A DNA stretch of 64,000 nucleotides from an uncultured Flavobacteriales bacterium (GCA_903939755.1 CAJAII010000056.1:1-64000), one strand, 5' to 3'; counted from the first letter of the stretch, positions 52,477 to 63,211 are shown. Numbers and translations: made by a program. The notes: generated by a model from the letters alone, not told the origin.

Positions 52477-55298
52477 AAACGAAAGATACAGAAGGCGATT
52501 TTATTTCAATTTATGGTGCAAAAGAACATAATCTTAAAAACGTAGATTTACAAATTCCAAGGAATAAACTAGTTGTTTTTACGGGCTTAAGTGGCAGCGG
52601 AAAATCATCACTCGCCTTTGACACCATATTTGCTGAAGGGCAACGCCGCTACATCGAAACATTCTCATCCTATGTTCGTCAATTTATCGGAGGACTTGAA
52701 CGCCCCGATGTAGAAAAAATTGATGGACTTAGCCCTGTAATTGCCATCGAACAAAAAACAGTGTCTAGATCACCAAGATCCACTGTTGGAACAATCACTG
52801 AGCTATACGATTTCTTTCGACTATTATTTGCCCGAGCCTCCACCGCATATTCATTTTCTACCGGAGAAAAAATGGTAAAATATTCGGATAATGAAATCAC
52901 AGATATCATTCTAAAGGATTATAACGGAAAGAAAATTGCCCTTTTAGCGCCTAAGATAAGAGGGCGGAAAGGCCACTACAGGGAATTATTCGAACAAATA
53001 CTTAGAATTGGTTTTACAAAAGTAAGAGTGAATGGCGTAGTACAAGATATAGTGAAAGGCATGCGGCTAGATCGCTATAAAATGCACGATATTGAGTTAA
53101 TTGTTGACCGCCTGATTGCCAATGAGAAAGACCGACAACGATTATTGGATGCCGTTCAAGTCGCCATGAAACACGGTGAGGCAAGCATGATGGTACTGGA
53201 CTTAGAAACGAATAAAAGTAAATTTTTCAGTCGCTCGTTGATGTGCCCGTCGAGTGGGATAAGTTACCCGGAACCGGAACCGAATTTATTTTCATTTAAT
53301 TCACATTATGGTGCATGCCAAACGTGTAGCGGGTTAGGAGAAGTAAGTGTCGCTTCTATGGATAAAATAATTCCTGATCCATCTAAATCAATTCGTAAAG
53401 GAGGATTTGCGCCATTGGGCGAATATAAAAAAAGCTGGATATACGACAAAATTGAACAACTTGTCATCACAAATGGACTGACGCTCTCCACTCCCCTCTC
53501 AGACTTTGACGAGGAATTACTAAAATTAATACTCTATGGCAATGAAGACATGGAGCTACTTAACGAAGATAACACCCTACGATTTGAAGGGATAATTAAC
53601 TTTTTATCCAGGCATTCAGAAGAAAGTACTGCTGGAATTCAACGTTGGGCCAATACCTTCATGCACAAAAAACAATGCGAGGCATGTACCGGATTTCGTT
53701 TAAGAAAAGAAGCCCTTCAATTCAAAATTGGTGGCTTACACATCGGACAAATTGCATCGATGGATTTAAAAGAACTAGCCCTTTGGCTAGAAAATATTGA
53801 AACCTATTTATCGAATGATCAAAAGATAATTGCACATGAAATAATTAAAGAAATACGGGCACGTTTACAATTTATCTTAGAGGTAGGATTGGAATACCTC
53901 ACCTTGAATCGCTCATCCAAAGGACTATCTGGTGGGGAAGCTCAACGAATTAGATTAGCTACTCAAATTGGAACAGAACTAATCAATGTACTATATATTT
54001 TGGATGAACCTTCAATTGGATTACACCAAAGAGACAATTCAAAATTAATCTCCTCTTTAAAAAGATTGAGAGACGCTGGTAACAGTGTGCTAGTAGTCGA
54101 ACACGACAAGGAAATGATGGAAGAAGCAGATTTCGTTGTCGATATAGGTCCAGAAGCAGGCATTAATGGCGGGGAAATAATGTATGCCGGTAATTACGTC
54201 GGAATGTTAAAATCGAATAGCCTTACCGCATCGTATCTGAATGGTGAAAAGAAAATCGAAATACCATTAACGCGACGCGCTGGAAATGGAAAAAAAATTG
54301 TTCTCAAAAAAACAACGGGTCACAACTTAAAAAATGTAACCTTAACCTTACCATTGGGAACATTGACGTGCATTACGGGTGTTTCTGGTAGTGGGAAATC
54401 ATCCTTAATTAGTCATACGCTTTACCCAATCTTACTTAAACACATATACAAAGGCGTTCGTGAACCACTTCCGTATGAAAGCATTGAAGGATTAGAAAAT
54501 ATAGATAAAGTAATAGAAATAGATCAAAGCCCAATTGGAAGAACACCCAGATCAAATCCTGTTACCTACACAAAAGTATTTGATGACATTCGAAGTTTAT
54601 TTGCCTCCTTACCCGAATCACAAATAAGGGGATATAAACCAGGAAGATTTTCGTTCAATGTTTCTGGAGGAAAATGCGAAACCTGCAATGGTGGTGGGAT
54701 GCGTTTAATAGAAATGAATTTTTTACCGGATGTATACGTTAGTTGCGAAAACTGCCAGGGACAACGGTATAATAAAGAAACCATTGAAATAAAATACAAA
54801 GGAAAGTCCATTGCAGATGTACTTAACATGAACCTATCAGAAGCAGTTGTTTTCTTTGAAAATTTACCAAAAATTCATAAAGTCCTTAGCACCCTAAACA
54901 GTGTTGGTCTTGGGTATGTTACATTAGGACAATCATCCACAACGCTTTCAGGAGGGGAAGCTCAGCGCATTAAATTAGCCAGTGAATTAACAAAAAAAGG
55001 GACAGGCAAAACCATTTATTTACTGGATGAACCGTCTACAGGTTTACACTTCGAAGACATCAAAATGCTATTAAAAGTGCTTCAACGATTAGTGGATGAA
55101 GGAAATACCGTTGTAGTAATTGAGCATAATTTAGATATCATAAAAACGGCTGATCACATTATTGATTTAGGACCTGAAGGAGGAAAAGGAGGTGGAAAAA
55201 TTTGCTGTGAAGGCACGCCAGAAATGATCATCAAAAAACATGCAGCCACATCGCACACTGCTTACTACTTAAAAAAAGAAATGCCGAATAAAAAATAA
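52473..55298 (+). CDS. uvrA: Excinuclease ABC subunit A
   Basis: DNA-damage recognition ATPase of nucleotide excision repair. The two ABC modules have Walker A motifs GLSGSGKSS near 37-45 and GVSGSGKSS near 636-644, each with an LSGGEAQRI signature. The C-terminal zinc module CETCNGGG...CENCQGQRY is intact. In the first zinc site the leading pair reads CPSS, lacking one Cys, before CQTC; Bacteroidota UvrA proteins often look like this, as far as I recall. Length 941 is normal. It overlaps the lytic transglycosylase by four bases. Confidence 0.96.
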   Translation: MKTKDTEGDFISIYGAKEHNLKNVDLQIPRNKLVVFTGLSGSGKSSLAFDTIFAEGQRRYIETFSSYVRQFIGGLERPDVEKIDGLSPVIAIEQKTVSRSPRSTVGTITELYDFFRLLFARASTAYSFSTGEKMVKYSDNEITDIILKDYNGKKIALLAPKIRGRKGHYRELFEQILRIGFTKVRVNGVVQDIVKGMRLDRYKMHDIELIVDRLIANEKDRQRLLDAVQVAMKHGEASMMVLDLETNKSKFFSRSLMCPSSGISYPEPEPNLFSFNSHYGACQTCSGLGEVSVASMDKIIPDPSKSIRKGGFAPLGEYKKSWIYDKIEQLVITNGLTLSTPLSDFDEELLKLILYGNEDMELLNEDNTLRFEGIINFLSRHSEESTAGIQRWANTFMHKKQCEACTGFRLRKEALQFKIGGLHIGQIASMDLKELALWLENIETYLSNDQKIIAHEIIKEIRARLQFILEVGLEYLTLNRSSKGLSGGEAQRIRLATQIGTELINVLYILDEPSIGLHQRDNSKLISSLKRLRDAGNSVLVVEHDKEMMEEADFVVDIGPEAGINGGEIMYAGNYVGMLKSNSLTASYLNGEKKIEIPLTRRAGNGKKIVLKKTTGHNLKNVTLTLPLGTLTCITGVSGSGKSSLISHTLYPILLKHIYKGVREPLPYESIEGLENIDKVIEIDQSPIGRTPRSNPVTYTKVFDDIRSLFASLPESQIRGYKPGRFSFNVSGGKCETCNGGGMRLIEMNFLPDVYVSCENCQGQRYNKETIEIKYKGKSIADVLNMNLSEAVVFFENLPKIHKVLSTLNSVGLGYVTLGQSSTTLSGGEAQRIKLASELTKKGTGKTIYLLDEPSTGLHFEDIKMLLKVLQRLVDEGNTVVVIEHNLDIIKTADHIIDLGPEGGKGGGKICCEGTPEMIIKKHAATSHTAYYLKKEMPNKK

Positions 55299-55343
55299 TT
55301 TTTAAAAACGGCCTACAATTATATGTTAGACAAAAATTTGAAG

Positions 55344-55351
55344 TAATTTTG
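55344..55351 (+). promoter_or_regulatory. Putative -7 box for trxA
   Basis: TAATTTTG fits TAnnTTTG, 33 bases before the trxA ATG. A TTG start within it (55349) is therefore unlikely. Confidence 0.42.
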
Positions 55352-55384
55352 CATATAATTATTAAAAAAATAAATCTTTATATC

Positions 55385-55705
55385 ATGGCATTAGAAATTA
55401 CAGATCAGAATTTTGATGAGTTAGTAATGAATTCAACGCAACCAGTAGTTGTAGATTTTTGGGCAGAATGGTGTGGGCCATGTAGAATGATCGGTCCCGT
55501 TATTGAAGACATGGCAAAAGAATTTGAAGGAAGAGCGATCATAGGAAAAGTTGATGTAGATGCGAATTCTGAAGTTTCTGCAAAGTTTGGTGTTAGAAGT
55601 ATCCCTACCGTTCTTTTTATACAAAACGGGGTAGTTGTTGATAAATCAGTTGGTGCAGTTCCAAAAGCGACACTTACTGAAAAATTAAATGCCTTGTTAT
55701 CTTAA
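55385..55705 (+). CDS. trxA: Thioredoxin
   Basis: Disulfide reductase of the cytoplasm with active site WCGPC near residues 29-33, preceded by VVDFWAE and followed by a cis-Pro motif SIPTVLFI near 72-79. The ATG at 55385 gives 106 residues, the standard size; an in-frame TTG 36 bases upstream is not favoured. It stands between uvrA and a small membrane protein gene. Confidence 0.95.
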   Translation: MALEITDQNFDELVMNSTQPVVVDFWAEWCGPCRMIGPVIEDMAKEFEGRAIIGKVDVDANSEVSAKFGVRSIPTVLFIQNGVVVDKSVGAVPKATLTEKLNALLS

Positions 55706-55746
55706 CTAACAATTAACCACATACAGCTGGTTTTTTTTTCTTCAAA

Positions 55747-56442
55747 ATGGATAATTTCTTTCGCCGATTAAAACTTTATGGAATTGGTTTTGGCATAGGT
55801 TTGGTTTGCGTATTTCTTTTTTTTCGCAACAGGGGCTGTAATTGGCTACCTGAGAATCGTGTAAAATCATCCATAATTGAGCGCGTTATAATAGTTCATG
55901 AAGATGAAATTTCAGCCTTCAAAGCATTAGGGATAACGGATGTACAACTCAACAAAATCATTCAAAATTCCTCTATTTCTTTTTCTGAGAGCAAAAAAGA
56001 GGGAGAACCTAAAGCCTATAAGCTAGCAGGTAAATTACCAAACGGCAAAGCATTCCAATTCATTTTAACCTTGCCGGATAGAAGTTGTGTATCGGAATTA
56101 ATAATAAAACCTACTAAAATAGGTAATGTAAAAAATTCAATCAAAGGAAAAGGGTATCCTGTTCTTTTTCAAAACAACAAAGAGCTATTCTACATAGGAA
56201 ATGACAGAGAGATAATTTCGAAATTGAAAACTATTGGGATTAATAAAAGTGAACAATTGCTAAAGTTGATTAAGAAAAATGGCTACATTGATTTTGCGAA
56301 TTCCACATTAAATAGTGAAAAATCATCCTATTATTGGGTGATTGATCAAGCTGTTAATAAATTTTCAATTCAAACATCTTGGTATAAAGAAAAAATCGCT
56401 TTAACATCCCTCGATTTCGATGTTCCAAAAGAAAATCCGTAG
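55747..56442 (+). CDS. Hypothetical single-pass membrane protein
   Basis: A 231-residue protein with one N-terminal membrane helix (about 10-26) and the rest probably periplasmic. The soluble part holds VKSSIIERVI, LPDRSCVSELIIKPTK and a duplicated-looking alpha/beta segment (GITDVQLNKIIQNSSISFSES against GINKSEQLLKLIKKNGYIDF), which suggests two related subdomains. I do not recognise the family. It lies 41 bases after trxA and 76 before lpxD and may be co-transcribed with trxA. Confidence 0.68.
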   Translation: MDNFFRRLKLYGIGFGIGLVCVFLFFRNRGCNWLPENRVKSSIIERVIIVHEDEISAFKALGITDVQLNKIIQNSSISFSESKKEGEPKAYKLAGKLPNGKAFQFILTLPDRSCVSELIIKPTKIGNVKNSIKGKGYPVLFQNNKELFYIGNDREIISKLKTIGINKSEQLLKLIKKNGYIDFANSTLNSEKSSYYWVIDQAVNKFSIQTSWYKEKIALTSLDFDVPKENP

Positions 56443-56506
56443 TTAAACAAACCAATTCATGTTAATAAATTAATGCGTTGTGCTGACACTACGTTTCAAT
56501 AATTAA

Positions 56507-56514
56507 TACATTTG
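56507..56514 (+). promoter_or_regulatory. Putative -7 box for the lpx operon
   Basis: TACATTTG fits TAnnTTTG; TGAC lies 19 bases upstream as a weak -33 element. The box ends four bases before the lpxD ATG, implying a leaderless or nearly leaderless message. Confidence 0.5.
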
Positions 56515-56518
56515 TTAT

Positions 56519-57565
56519 ATGGAATTTTCGGCTGAACAAATCGCAGGTATATTAAATGGCGAAATCATTGGTGAATCGGCCACTATCGTTAAAGGTTTAG
56601 CCAAAATAGAAGAAGGTGAATTAGGAACATTATCATTTCTTTCCAATCCAAAATACGAGAGCTATATCTACACTACTAAGTCTAGTATTTGCATCGTTAA
56701 TGCATCTTTTCAGCCCAGCAAACCCCTTCCGGAAACGCTTACCATCATTAAGGTAGCCGATGCATACGCATGTTTTGCAAAGCTATTGGAGGTATATAGT
56801 AACCTATCAAAAAAACAAGCTCTTATTGAACAACCTTCCTATATAGACTCAAGTGCTAAATTAGGAGATGGAATCTATTTAGGGGCCTTTACTTATGTGG
56901 GAAAAAACGTCGAAATTGGTGAAAACTGCTCCATATATCCGAATGTATATCTAGGAGACAATGTGAAAATTGGAAAAAACACCACGCTTCACCCTAGCGT
57001 GAGCATTTATGATTCCTGTATTATTGGGGATGATTGCATCATCCATGCGGGAGTCGTAATTGGATCCGATGGATTTGGTTTTGCGCCAGATGAAAACGGT
57101 GCCTATCAAAAAGTTCCACAAATTGGCAATGTAGTGATTGAAGATCAGGTAGAAATCGGTTCCAATTCAACCATCGATAGAGCTACTATGGGCTCGACTA
57201 TTATTCGAAAAGGAGTGAAAATTGATAATCTTTGTCAATTGGCACACAACGTTGAAGTGGGAGAAAATACGGCTATTGCTGCCCAAGTTGGAGTAGCTGG
57301 ATCGGCAAAAATTGGTCGTCGTGTAATGATTGGTGGACAAGCAGGAATAAGTGGACACCTACACATTGCAGATGAAACGAAAATTGTAGCTCAATCGGGT
57401 GTGCCTTCGACGGTAAAGAGAGCCACCACCTTAATGGGATCCCCTAGCTTTCCAATTGATGATTTCAAACGATCATTTATTGGATTCAGGAAGTTGCCCC
57501 AACTAATGAATAGAATTAGTGAATTAGAAGCAAAAATAGAAACGCTTATTTCAAAAAAAGATTAG
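56519..57565 (+). CDS. lpxD: UDP-3-O-(3-hydroxyacyl)glucosamine N-acyltransferase
   Basis: Third committed step of lipid A synthesis. An N-terminal uridine-binding domain (about 1-100) is followed by a left-handed beta-helix of hexapeptide repeats (about 110-310), including GSDGFGFAP near 181-189 and the catalytic His in [13 protein letters not shown] near 238-250, then a C-terminal helix. Length 348 is normal. It is first in lpxD-lpxC/fabZ-lpxA, with one base to the next gene. Confidence 0.95.
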   Translation: MEFSAEQIAGILNGEIIGESATIVKGLAKIEEGELGTLSFLSNPKYESYIYTTKSSICIVNASFQPSKPLPETLTIIKVADAYACFAKLLEVYSNLSKKQALIEQPSYIDSSAKLGDGIYLGAFTYVGKNVEIGENCSIYPNVYLGDNVKIGKNTTLHPSVSIYDSCIIGDDCIIHAGVVIGSDGFGFAPDENGAYQKVPQIGNVVIEDQVEIGSNSTIDRATMGSTIIRKGVKIDNLCQLAHNVEVGENTAIAAQVGVAGSAKIGRRVMIGGQAGISGHLHIADETKIVAQSGVPSTVKRATTLMGSPSFPIDDFKRSFIGFRKLPQLMNRISELEAKIETLISKKD

Positions 57566-57566
57566 C

Positions 57567-58967
57567 ATGAAAGAAAGACAATGCACCTTGCAAACCTCAG
57601 TGATTTTTAAAGGAATAGGATTGCATTCTGGCGAATTAGTAACCTTAGAAGTTTGTCCTGCAGCTGAAAATCATGGGTATGTTTTTCAGCGAACAGACTT
57701 GCCTGGTGAGCCAAAAATTAAAGCGGATGTCGATTTAGTTGTTGCCACCAATCGTGGGACGACATTAGAATCAAAAGGAGCAAGAATTTATACCCCAGAG
57801 CATCTATTAGCCGCATTATGTGGTTGCCAAATAGACAATGTACTAATCAAGTTAAATGCACCGGAAATACCAATTATGGATGGTAGTGCAAAGTTATTTG
57901 TTGAAGGTTTTTTGTCGACAGGAAAAGTGGAGCAAAATGCGGAAAGAGTGTATTTTGAGTTAAGTGAGAATATTCCTTGGGAAGACACAACTATTGGTGT
58001 GGAATTTTTGGCAATACCAGATAAAGAATATAGACTAACGGTAATGGTAGATTACAATTCACCCGTTCTTGGCACCCAACATGCTAGCATGTACCACATC
58101 GGTGAATTTAATGAATCAATTGCTAAATGTAGAACGTTTGTATTTTTAAGAGAATTAGAATATTTAGCTACAAACAACCTAATCAAAGGTGGTGATTTAG
58201 ATAATGCCATCGTATTAGTAGATAAGTTGGATGTTGATCAAACTGAGTTAGATCGCTTGGCTAAGCTTCTTGGCAAGGAAGAATTGAAAATTTCCATTGA
58301 AGGACTGGGTGTTTTGAATAGCGTTAAGCTTCAATATGAAAATGAACCAGCAAGACATAAACTATTAGATATCGTTGGAGATTTAGCCTTAGTAGGCATG
58401 CCAATAAAGGCACACATTTTAGCCGCTAGACCCGGGCACGCAGGCAACGTACGTTTCGCTAAAGTGTTAAAAGATCAAATTAAAAAACAACAAAATAAAG
58501 GACGGGAATTTGACCTATCCTTACCCCCATTATACGATAGCATAGCAATTGAAAAAATGCTACCCCATCGCTATCCTTTTTTGATGATTGATAAAATCAT
58601 GGAAATAAATGAAAATTCCATTATTGGAGTTAAAAACATTACCATGAATGAACCCATATTTACAGGTCATTTTCCCGGTAACCCAGTATTCCCAGGCGTC
58701 TTACAAATTGAAGCCATGGCTCAAACGGGTGGTATTTTTGCCTTGAACCAGGTGGAAGATCCGCATTTATATACTACCTACTTTATGAAAATAGATAAAG
58801 TGAAATTCAAACAAAAAGTTGTTCCGGGTGATACGGTTGTTTTTGAATTACATTTGCTCTCACCTATTCGTAGAGGATTGGTGGAAATGGCAGGTAAAGC
58901 TTATGTTAATGGTAACATGGTAATGGAGGCAGAAATGCTTGCCCTTGTAACGAAAGACAAACAATAA
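57567..58967 (+). CDS. lpxC-fabZ: Bifunctional LpxC deacetylase/FabZ dehydratase
   Basis: A fusion of two lipid enzymes, 466 residues. The LpxC part (about 1-305) is the zinc deacetylase committing UDP-acyl-GlcNAc to lipid A: GIGLHSGE near 18, PEHLLAAL with a zinc His near 78, and the later HKLLDIVGDL zinc motif near 265. The FabZ part (about 320-466) begins at LPHRYPFLMID and carries GHFPGNPVFPGVLQIEAMAQ, with the catalytic His near 367 and Glu near 381. This fusion is a known trait of Bacteroidota. Confidence 0.96.
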   Translation: MKERQCTLQTSVIFKGIGLHSGELVTLEVCPAAENHGYVFQRTDLPGEPKIKADVDLVVATNRGTTLESKGARIYTPEHLLAALCGCQIDNVLIKLNAPEIPIMDGSAKLFVEGFLSTGKVEQNAERVYFELSENIPWEDTTIGVEFLAIPDKEYRLTVMVDYNSPVLGTQHASMYHIGEFNESIAKCRTFVFLRELEYLATNNLIKGGDLDNAIVLVDKLDVDQTELDRLAKLLGKEELKISIEGLGVLNSVKLQYENEPARHKLLDIVGDLALVGMPIKAHILAARPGHAGNVRFAKVLKDQIKKQQNKGREFDLSLPPLYDSIAIEKMLPHRYPFLMIDKIMEINENSIIGVKNITMNEPIFTGHFPGNPVFPGVLQIEAMAQTGGIFALNQVEDPHLYTTYFMKIDKVKFKQKVVPGDTVVFELHLLSPIRRGLVEMAGKAYVNGNMVMEAEMLALVTKDKQ

Positions 58968-59744
58968 ATGAAGCATCCTCTATCGGTTATTTCTCCCAAA
59001 GCTCAATTACATGAAAGTGTAGAAGTTGGGCCATTTACAATAATTCATGAAAATGTTAGCATTGGTGAAGGGACTAAAATTCACTCGAATGTTGCTTTAT
59101 ATCCAGGGACAATAATCGGAAAAAATTGTGAGGTATATCCAGGAGCGGTAATTGGCGTAATTCCCCAAGATTTAAAATTTGAGGGGGAAAACACCACCGT
59201 GGAGATTGGGAATAACACAATTATCCGAGAGTGCGTTACGATTCATAGAGGGACAAAAGACAAATGGAAAACGAGTATTGGCAACAATTGCTTACTCATG
59301 ACCTATGTTCATGTTGCCCACGATTGTCAAATTGGAAACAATGTGATTCTAGCAAGTTACACTGGCTTATCAGGGCACGTAACCATCGATGACTTCGCCA
59401 TATTAGAGGGAAAAGTAGCCGCACAACAATTCGCACATATAGGCAGACACGCCTTTGTGGGTGGAGCATCGCTAGTGAGAAAAAATATACCCCCTTTTAT
59501 AAAAGCGGCACGTGAACCATTAACGTTTGCCGGAGTAAATTCAGTGGGTTTGCGAAGACGAGGGTTTTCGGATGAGGAAATTAAAACCATAGAAGATATA
59601 TACCGCATCATTTACATTCAAAATAGCAACGTGTCCAAAGCATTGGAAATTGTAAAAGAAACCATAGTTCCGAGCGAAATAAGAGATGAGATTATCCATT
59701 TCATAGAAGGATCAGATAAGGGTGTAATTCGAGGCATGATATAA
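58968..59744 (+). CDS. lpxA: UDP-N-acetylglucosamine acyltransferase
   Basis: First enzyme of lipid A synthesis, a trimeric left-handed beta-helix. Hexapeptide repeats fill about 1-190, with TYVHVAHDCQIGN (catalytic His near 119) and KFEGENTTVEIGN. The C-terminal helical domain has GVNSVGLRRRGFS near 187-199. Length 258 is normal. It directly abuts lpxC-fabZ with no spacer. Confidence 0.95.
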   Translation: MKHPLSVISPKAQLHESVEVGPFTIIHENVSIGEGTKIHSNVALYPGTIIGKNCEVYPGAVIGVIPQDLKFEGENTTVEIGNNTIIRECVTIHRGTKDKWKTSIGNNCLLMTYVHVAHDCQIGNNVILASYTGLSGHVTIDDFAILEGKVAAQQFAHIGRHAFVGGASLVRKNIPPFIKAAREPLTFAGVNSVGLRRRGFSDEEIKTIEDIYRIIYIQNSNVSKALEIVKETIVPSEIRDEIIHFIEGSDKGVIRGMI

Positions 59745-59745
59745 C

Positions 59746-61176
59746 ATGTTTAGCAAAGGAGAAATCGTAGAATTGACTATTACTGGTTACGCTTTCGGCG
59801 GACGAGGCATCGCAAAAATACCCATTGACGATTCCCATTTTGTTGTATTTGTGGACAATAGCTTTCCTGGTCAATTAGTTCGCGCAAAAATTGATGTTAA
59901 ACGTAAAAACCATGCGGAAGCAAAATTGATTGATGTTATTACACGATCCAAGGAAGAAGTTGTATCCGAATATCAAGAAATATCCGGTGGACCATATATT
60001 TTTGTTCCACCTAATTTACAAGAACAGGTAAAAGAAACATCGACATTAGATACATTTTCCAGGATCTCAGGCGTCAAAAACATCAAAGAAAAATACGACG
60101 GTTTTATTTCCTCACCCCATCATTACTTCTATAGGAATAAAATGGAGTATAGCTTTTCTTGCATTGAACATTGTGTACTTTCAGGTGAAGAAAAAGACAA
60201 TGCCTTTGCATTAGGATTCAAACGTAGAGGGACGTGGTGGAAAGTCGAAAGCCTAAATAAACCAAGTGGTTTGTTTGATGAGGAATGGGAACAAAAATTA
60301 ATTAACATCCGAGAATTCCTCTTTAAAACCAACTTACCAGCTTGGCACCCCCCAAAAAAGGAAGGTTTTTTCAGACATATCGTCATCAGAAAATCATTTC
60401 AATCGAATTTATTATTAGTCAATTTAGTTACATCATCTGTAGGATTAAAGAAGTTTGATCGTACGTCATTTGTTTCGTTCATGCTGGAACAATTTGGAGA
60501 ACGGATTGCAGGAATTCAACATACCGTCAATGACAATGTAGCTGACCGCGCAAAAATAGAAAATGGCGATTCAAAACTACTTTATGGAAACGCTAAGATT
60601 GAAGAGAAAATCAATGATTTGCGATTTGAAATCAGCATGGAAAGTTTTTTTCAAACAAATCCACTTTGCGCAGAACTACTTTATAACCGAGCGATAGATT
60701 ACTTGTTATCAGACGCCATTGATCCCGACAGCGTCGTGTTAGATTTGTTTTGCGGAACAGGAACTATAGCCCAATTAATCGCAAAAAGAAATACTAAATT
60801 TTCAATTATTGGTGTCGATATTGTAGAAGAGGCAATTGAAGATGCCCGTCGCAACACATCAATTAATGAATTAAAAAATGTGCAATTTATCGCACTGGAT
60901 GTAGGGAAATTCCTGAAAGAAAACCCTGATTTAGAAGGGAAAATTGCCGCGTTAATTTTAGACCCTCCCAGAGCAGGTATTGCACCAAAAACATTACAGA
61001 AAGTAATTAATTTGGGTGCAAAAGTTATTGTTTATATTTCATGTAACCCATCCACCCAAGCGCGCGATACCTCCTTATTAATTGATGCCGGCTATAGCTT
61101 AGAAAATTATACGTTAGTGGACCAATTTCCGCATACAGGACATATTGAAGCTATAGCTAAATTTGTAAAAAAATGA
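59746..61176 (+). CDS. rlmD: 23S rRNA (uracil-C5)-methyltransferase, RlmD-like
   Basis: SAM-dependent m5U methyltransferase of the TrmA/RlmD family, 476 residues. N-terminal TRAM domain (about 1-60), then an insert, and a catalytic domain with ESFFQTNPLCAE near 300-312, LDLFCGTGTIA near 332-342, DPPRAGIAPKTL near 406-417 and YISCNPSTQARD near 430-441 with the catalytic Cys. The iron-sulfur cysteines of classical RlmD are not obvious, so the target uridine is uncertain. It overlaps cinA as ATGA. Confidence 0.9.
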   Translation: MFSKGEIVELTITGYAFGGRGIAKIPIDDSHFVVFVDNSFPGQLVRAKIDVKRKNHAEAKLIDVITRSKEEVVSEYQEISGGPYIFVPPNLQEQVKETSTLDTFSRISGVKNIKEKYDGFISSPHHYFYRNKMEYSFSCIEHCVLSGEEKDNAFALGFKRRGTWWKVESLNKPSGLFDEEWEQKLINIREFLFKTNLPAWHPPKKEGFFRHIVIRKSFQSNLLLVNLVTSSVGLKKFDRTSFVSFMLEQFGERIAGIQHTVNDNVADRAKIENGDSKLLYGNAKIEEKINDLRFEISMESFFQTNPLCAELLYNRAIDYLLSDAIDPDSVVLDLFCGTGTIAQLIAKRNTKFSIIGVDIVEEAIEDARRNTSINELKNVQFIALDVGKFLKENPDLEGKIAALILDPPRAGIAPKTLQKVINLGAKVIVYISCNPSTQARDTSLLIDAGYSLENYTLVDQFPHTGHIEAIAKFVKK

Positions 61177-62411
61177 AAGTTGAGTTAATTTCCATTGGAG
61201 ATGAGTTACTTATTGGCCAAACTATAAATACAAATGCCGCCTGGCTAGGACAAACACTAACGCTTTTTGGTGCAAGAATCATTAGAACAAGCACCATTTC
61301 AGATCAGGATTCAGAAATAAGAAGTGCGCTAGATGCCATTTCCGAAGAAATAGATTGTGTTATAATTACCGGTGGTCTTGGTCCAACCAAAGACGACATA
61401 ACCAAACACACCCTTGCGGCTTATTATGGATTAAAACTCGCGATACACCAAGAAACACTAGCGCATATTGAAAATTACTTTGAGAAGAGAAATCGTCCAA
61501 TGCTCGAAGCGAATCATCTACAAGCCATGTTACCATTAGGGTGTATAGTGTTGCCGAATAAAAATGGAACCGCTGCAGGCATGTGGTTCAATCATAACAA
61601 GCAAATCATTATTAGCTTACCAGGAGTACCATACGAAATGAAAAGAATCGTTGATGAGGAACTACTCCCATTATTAGCTAATCGATTTAAGGTATCCACC
61701 CATTATCATAAAACAGCCCATACCCAAGGAATTGGCGAATCCTTTTTAGCAGAAAAGATTAAATCATGGGAAGATGCACTTCGAAAAGACGGACTTGAAC
61801 TGGCTTATTTACCCTCCCCAGGATATGTCAAATTAAGAATTAATTCCTACAAGGGAAATAGCGATAAAGATAAAATTGACACGTATTTTAAAAAACTCGA
61901 AGAACTTATTCCCGAGGCGCTTTTTGGTTACGAAGGCGATACACTGGTTAGTGTGATAGCAAAAAGATTAATTGAACATAAATTAAGTATAGGAACTGTT
62001 GAAAGCTGTACCGCTGGTTTATTAGCGCAACAACTCACCTCAATTTCTGGTGCATCAGATTATTTTGAAGGATCCTTGCTTAGCTACAGTGATGCGATAA
62101 AAATAAAAGTGGGGCAAGTTGACGAAAAGCTAATAGAAGAAAATGGAGCCGTAAGTGAAGAAGTAGCGCGTTCAATGGCAGAAGAAGGAAGAAAAACACT
62201 TGGCGTTGATATTTGCATTTCTACAACTGGAATTGCAGGCCCAACAGGAGGGACCGGTGAGAAACCAGTTGGTTTGATTTGGATAGCCATTGCAACAAAA
62301 GAGAAGACCTTTGTGAAATCATTTCAATTTGGTGATAGCAGGGATAGAAACCAACAAATGATGGTTGCAACGGCCCTTAATTTTTTGCGTTTTGAAGTTT
62401 TGCAAATTTGA
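61173..62411 (+). CDS. cinA: CinA-like protein (nicotinamide-nucleotide amidase family)
   Basis: A 412-residue protein with N-terminal MoCF-biosynthesis/COG1058 domain (SIGDELLIGQTINTNAAWLG at about 7-26, ITGGLGPTKDD near 67-77) and a C-terminal CinA deamidase domain (VESCTAGLLAQQLTSISGAS near 275-294, STTGIAGPTGGTGEKPVG near 350-367). Family members recycle NMN or hydrolyse ADP-ribose. It is co-translated with the RlmD gene upstream. The next gene follows after 180 bases. Confidence 0.93.
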   Translation: MKVELISIGDELLIGQTINTNAAWLGQTLTLFGARIIRTSTISDQDSEIRSALDAISEEIDCVIITGGLGPTKDDITKHTLAAYYGLKLAIHQETLAHIENYFEKRNRPMLEANHLQAMLPLGCIVLPNKNGTAAGMWFNHNKQIIISLPGVPYEMKRIVDEELLPLLANRFKVSTHYHKTAHTQGIGESFLAEKIKSWEDALRKDGLELAYLPSPGYVKLRINSYKGNSDKDKIDTYFKKLEELIPEALFGYEGDTLVSVIAKRLIEHKLSIGTVESCTAGLLAQQLTSISGASDYFEGSLLSYSDAIKIKVGQVDEKLIEENGAVSEEVARSMAEEGRKTLGVDICISTTGIAGPTGGTGEKPVGLIWIAIATKEKTFVKSFQFGDSRDRNQQMMVATALNFLRFEVLQI

Positions 62412-62590
62412 TAAGTAACTACATTGTAGCTTATTACACAACAATTACGCAATAGCTATTCTAAATAAAGAATAGTCAAGAAGCAAATTGGAATACGTAA
62501 AATCAAAAAAAGTTTAAAATTAAGTTGTATTAATTGTAAAAAATTCTTTTCTTTGCACCCGCTTATAGCATTACAAGTAAAAAAATATAC

Positions 62591-62827
62591 ATGTCACGAG
62601 TTTGTCAATTAACAGGAAAGTCAGTTATGGTCGGAAACAATGTTTCCCACTCTAAACGCAGAACGAAGCGTCGCTTCTTCCCAAATCTTATCACAAAAAC
62701 ATTCTTTATTCCGGAAGAAGATCGATATGTAACCTTGAAAATATCAACCTCTGCGTTGCGTACGATCAATAAAAATGGCCTAGTTGCTTGCTTGAAAAAA
62801 GCAAAAGAAAAAGGGTATTTAAAATAG
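62591..62827 (+). CDS. rpmB: Ribosomal protein bL28
   Basis: 78-residue large-subunit protein with [24 protein letters not shown] at the N-terminus (positions 5-28), the family signature. Directly upstream is TTTCTTTGCACC at about 62548, resembling the promoter core at tRNA-Lys and rpsP. It heads the rpmB-rpmG-DUF4295-ftsY block that is typical of Bacteroidota. Confidence 0.96.
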   Translation: MSRVCQLTGKSVMVGNNVSHSKRRTKRRFFPNLITKTFFIPEEDRYVTLKISTSALRTINKNGLVACLKKAKEKGYLK

Positions 62828-62859
62828 TTCCTCCACAAAATAGCATTAAGTAAATAGAA

Positions 62860-63048
62860 ATGGCAAAGAAAGCAAAAGGTAATAGAATTCAAGTTATACT
62901 AGAGTGCACAGAGCACAAAACAACTGGTATGGCTGGTACATCTCGCTACATTACGACAAAGAACCGCAAAAACACACCGGACAGATTGGAAATAAAGAAA
63001 TTTAATCCAATTCTTAAGAAATATACACTTCATAAAGAAATTAAATAA
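62860..63048 (+). CDS. rpmG: Ribosomal protein bL33
   Basis: 62-residue large-subunit protein ([20 protein letters not shown], then [20 protein letters not shown]). It has only one of the paired zinc cysteines seen in some bL33 forms, so it is the zinc-independent type. It lies 32 bases after rpmB. Confidence 0.96.
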   Translation: MAKKAKGNRIQVILECTEHKTTGMAGTSRYITTKNRKNTPDRLEIKKFNPILKKYTLHKEIK

Positions 63049-63055
63049 CTAAACC

Positions 63056-63211
63056 ATGGCAAAGAAAGTTGTAGCATCCCTACAAAAAGGTGGTGGAAAA
63101 GAGCATACTAAGGTTATCAAAATGGTGAAGTCTGAAAAGTCAGGCGCCTATACCTTCAAAGAGGAAATCGTTCATAACGACAAGGTTAAAGAATGGTTTA
63201 CTAAAAACTAA
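63056..63211 (+). CDS. DUF4295 small protein
   Basis: A 51-residue basic protein starting MAKKVVASLQKGGGKEHTK, with a Lys-rich middle and FKEEIVHNDKVKEWF at the end. It begins seven bases after rpmG. This small protein between bL33 and ftsY is the DUF4295 family, confined as far as I know to Bacteroidota and sometimes described as ribosome-associated; the position among ribosomal genes supports a ribosomal role. A terminator-like hairpin follows. Confidence 0.9.
   Translation: MAKKVVASLQKGGGKEHTKVIKMVKSEKSGAYTFKEEIVHNDKVKEWFTKN

Noticed and set aside
57567-58967. LpxC-FabZ fusion as a novelty
   Set aside because: Fusions of these two enzymes are already known in Bacteroidota, so it is only a taxonomic marker here.
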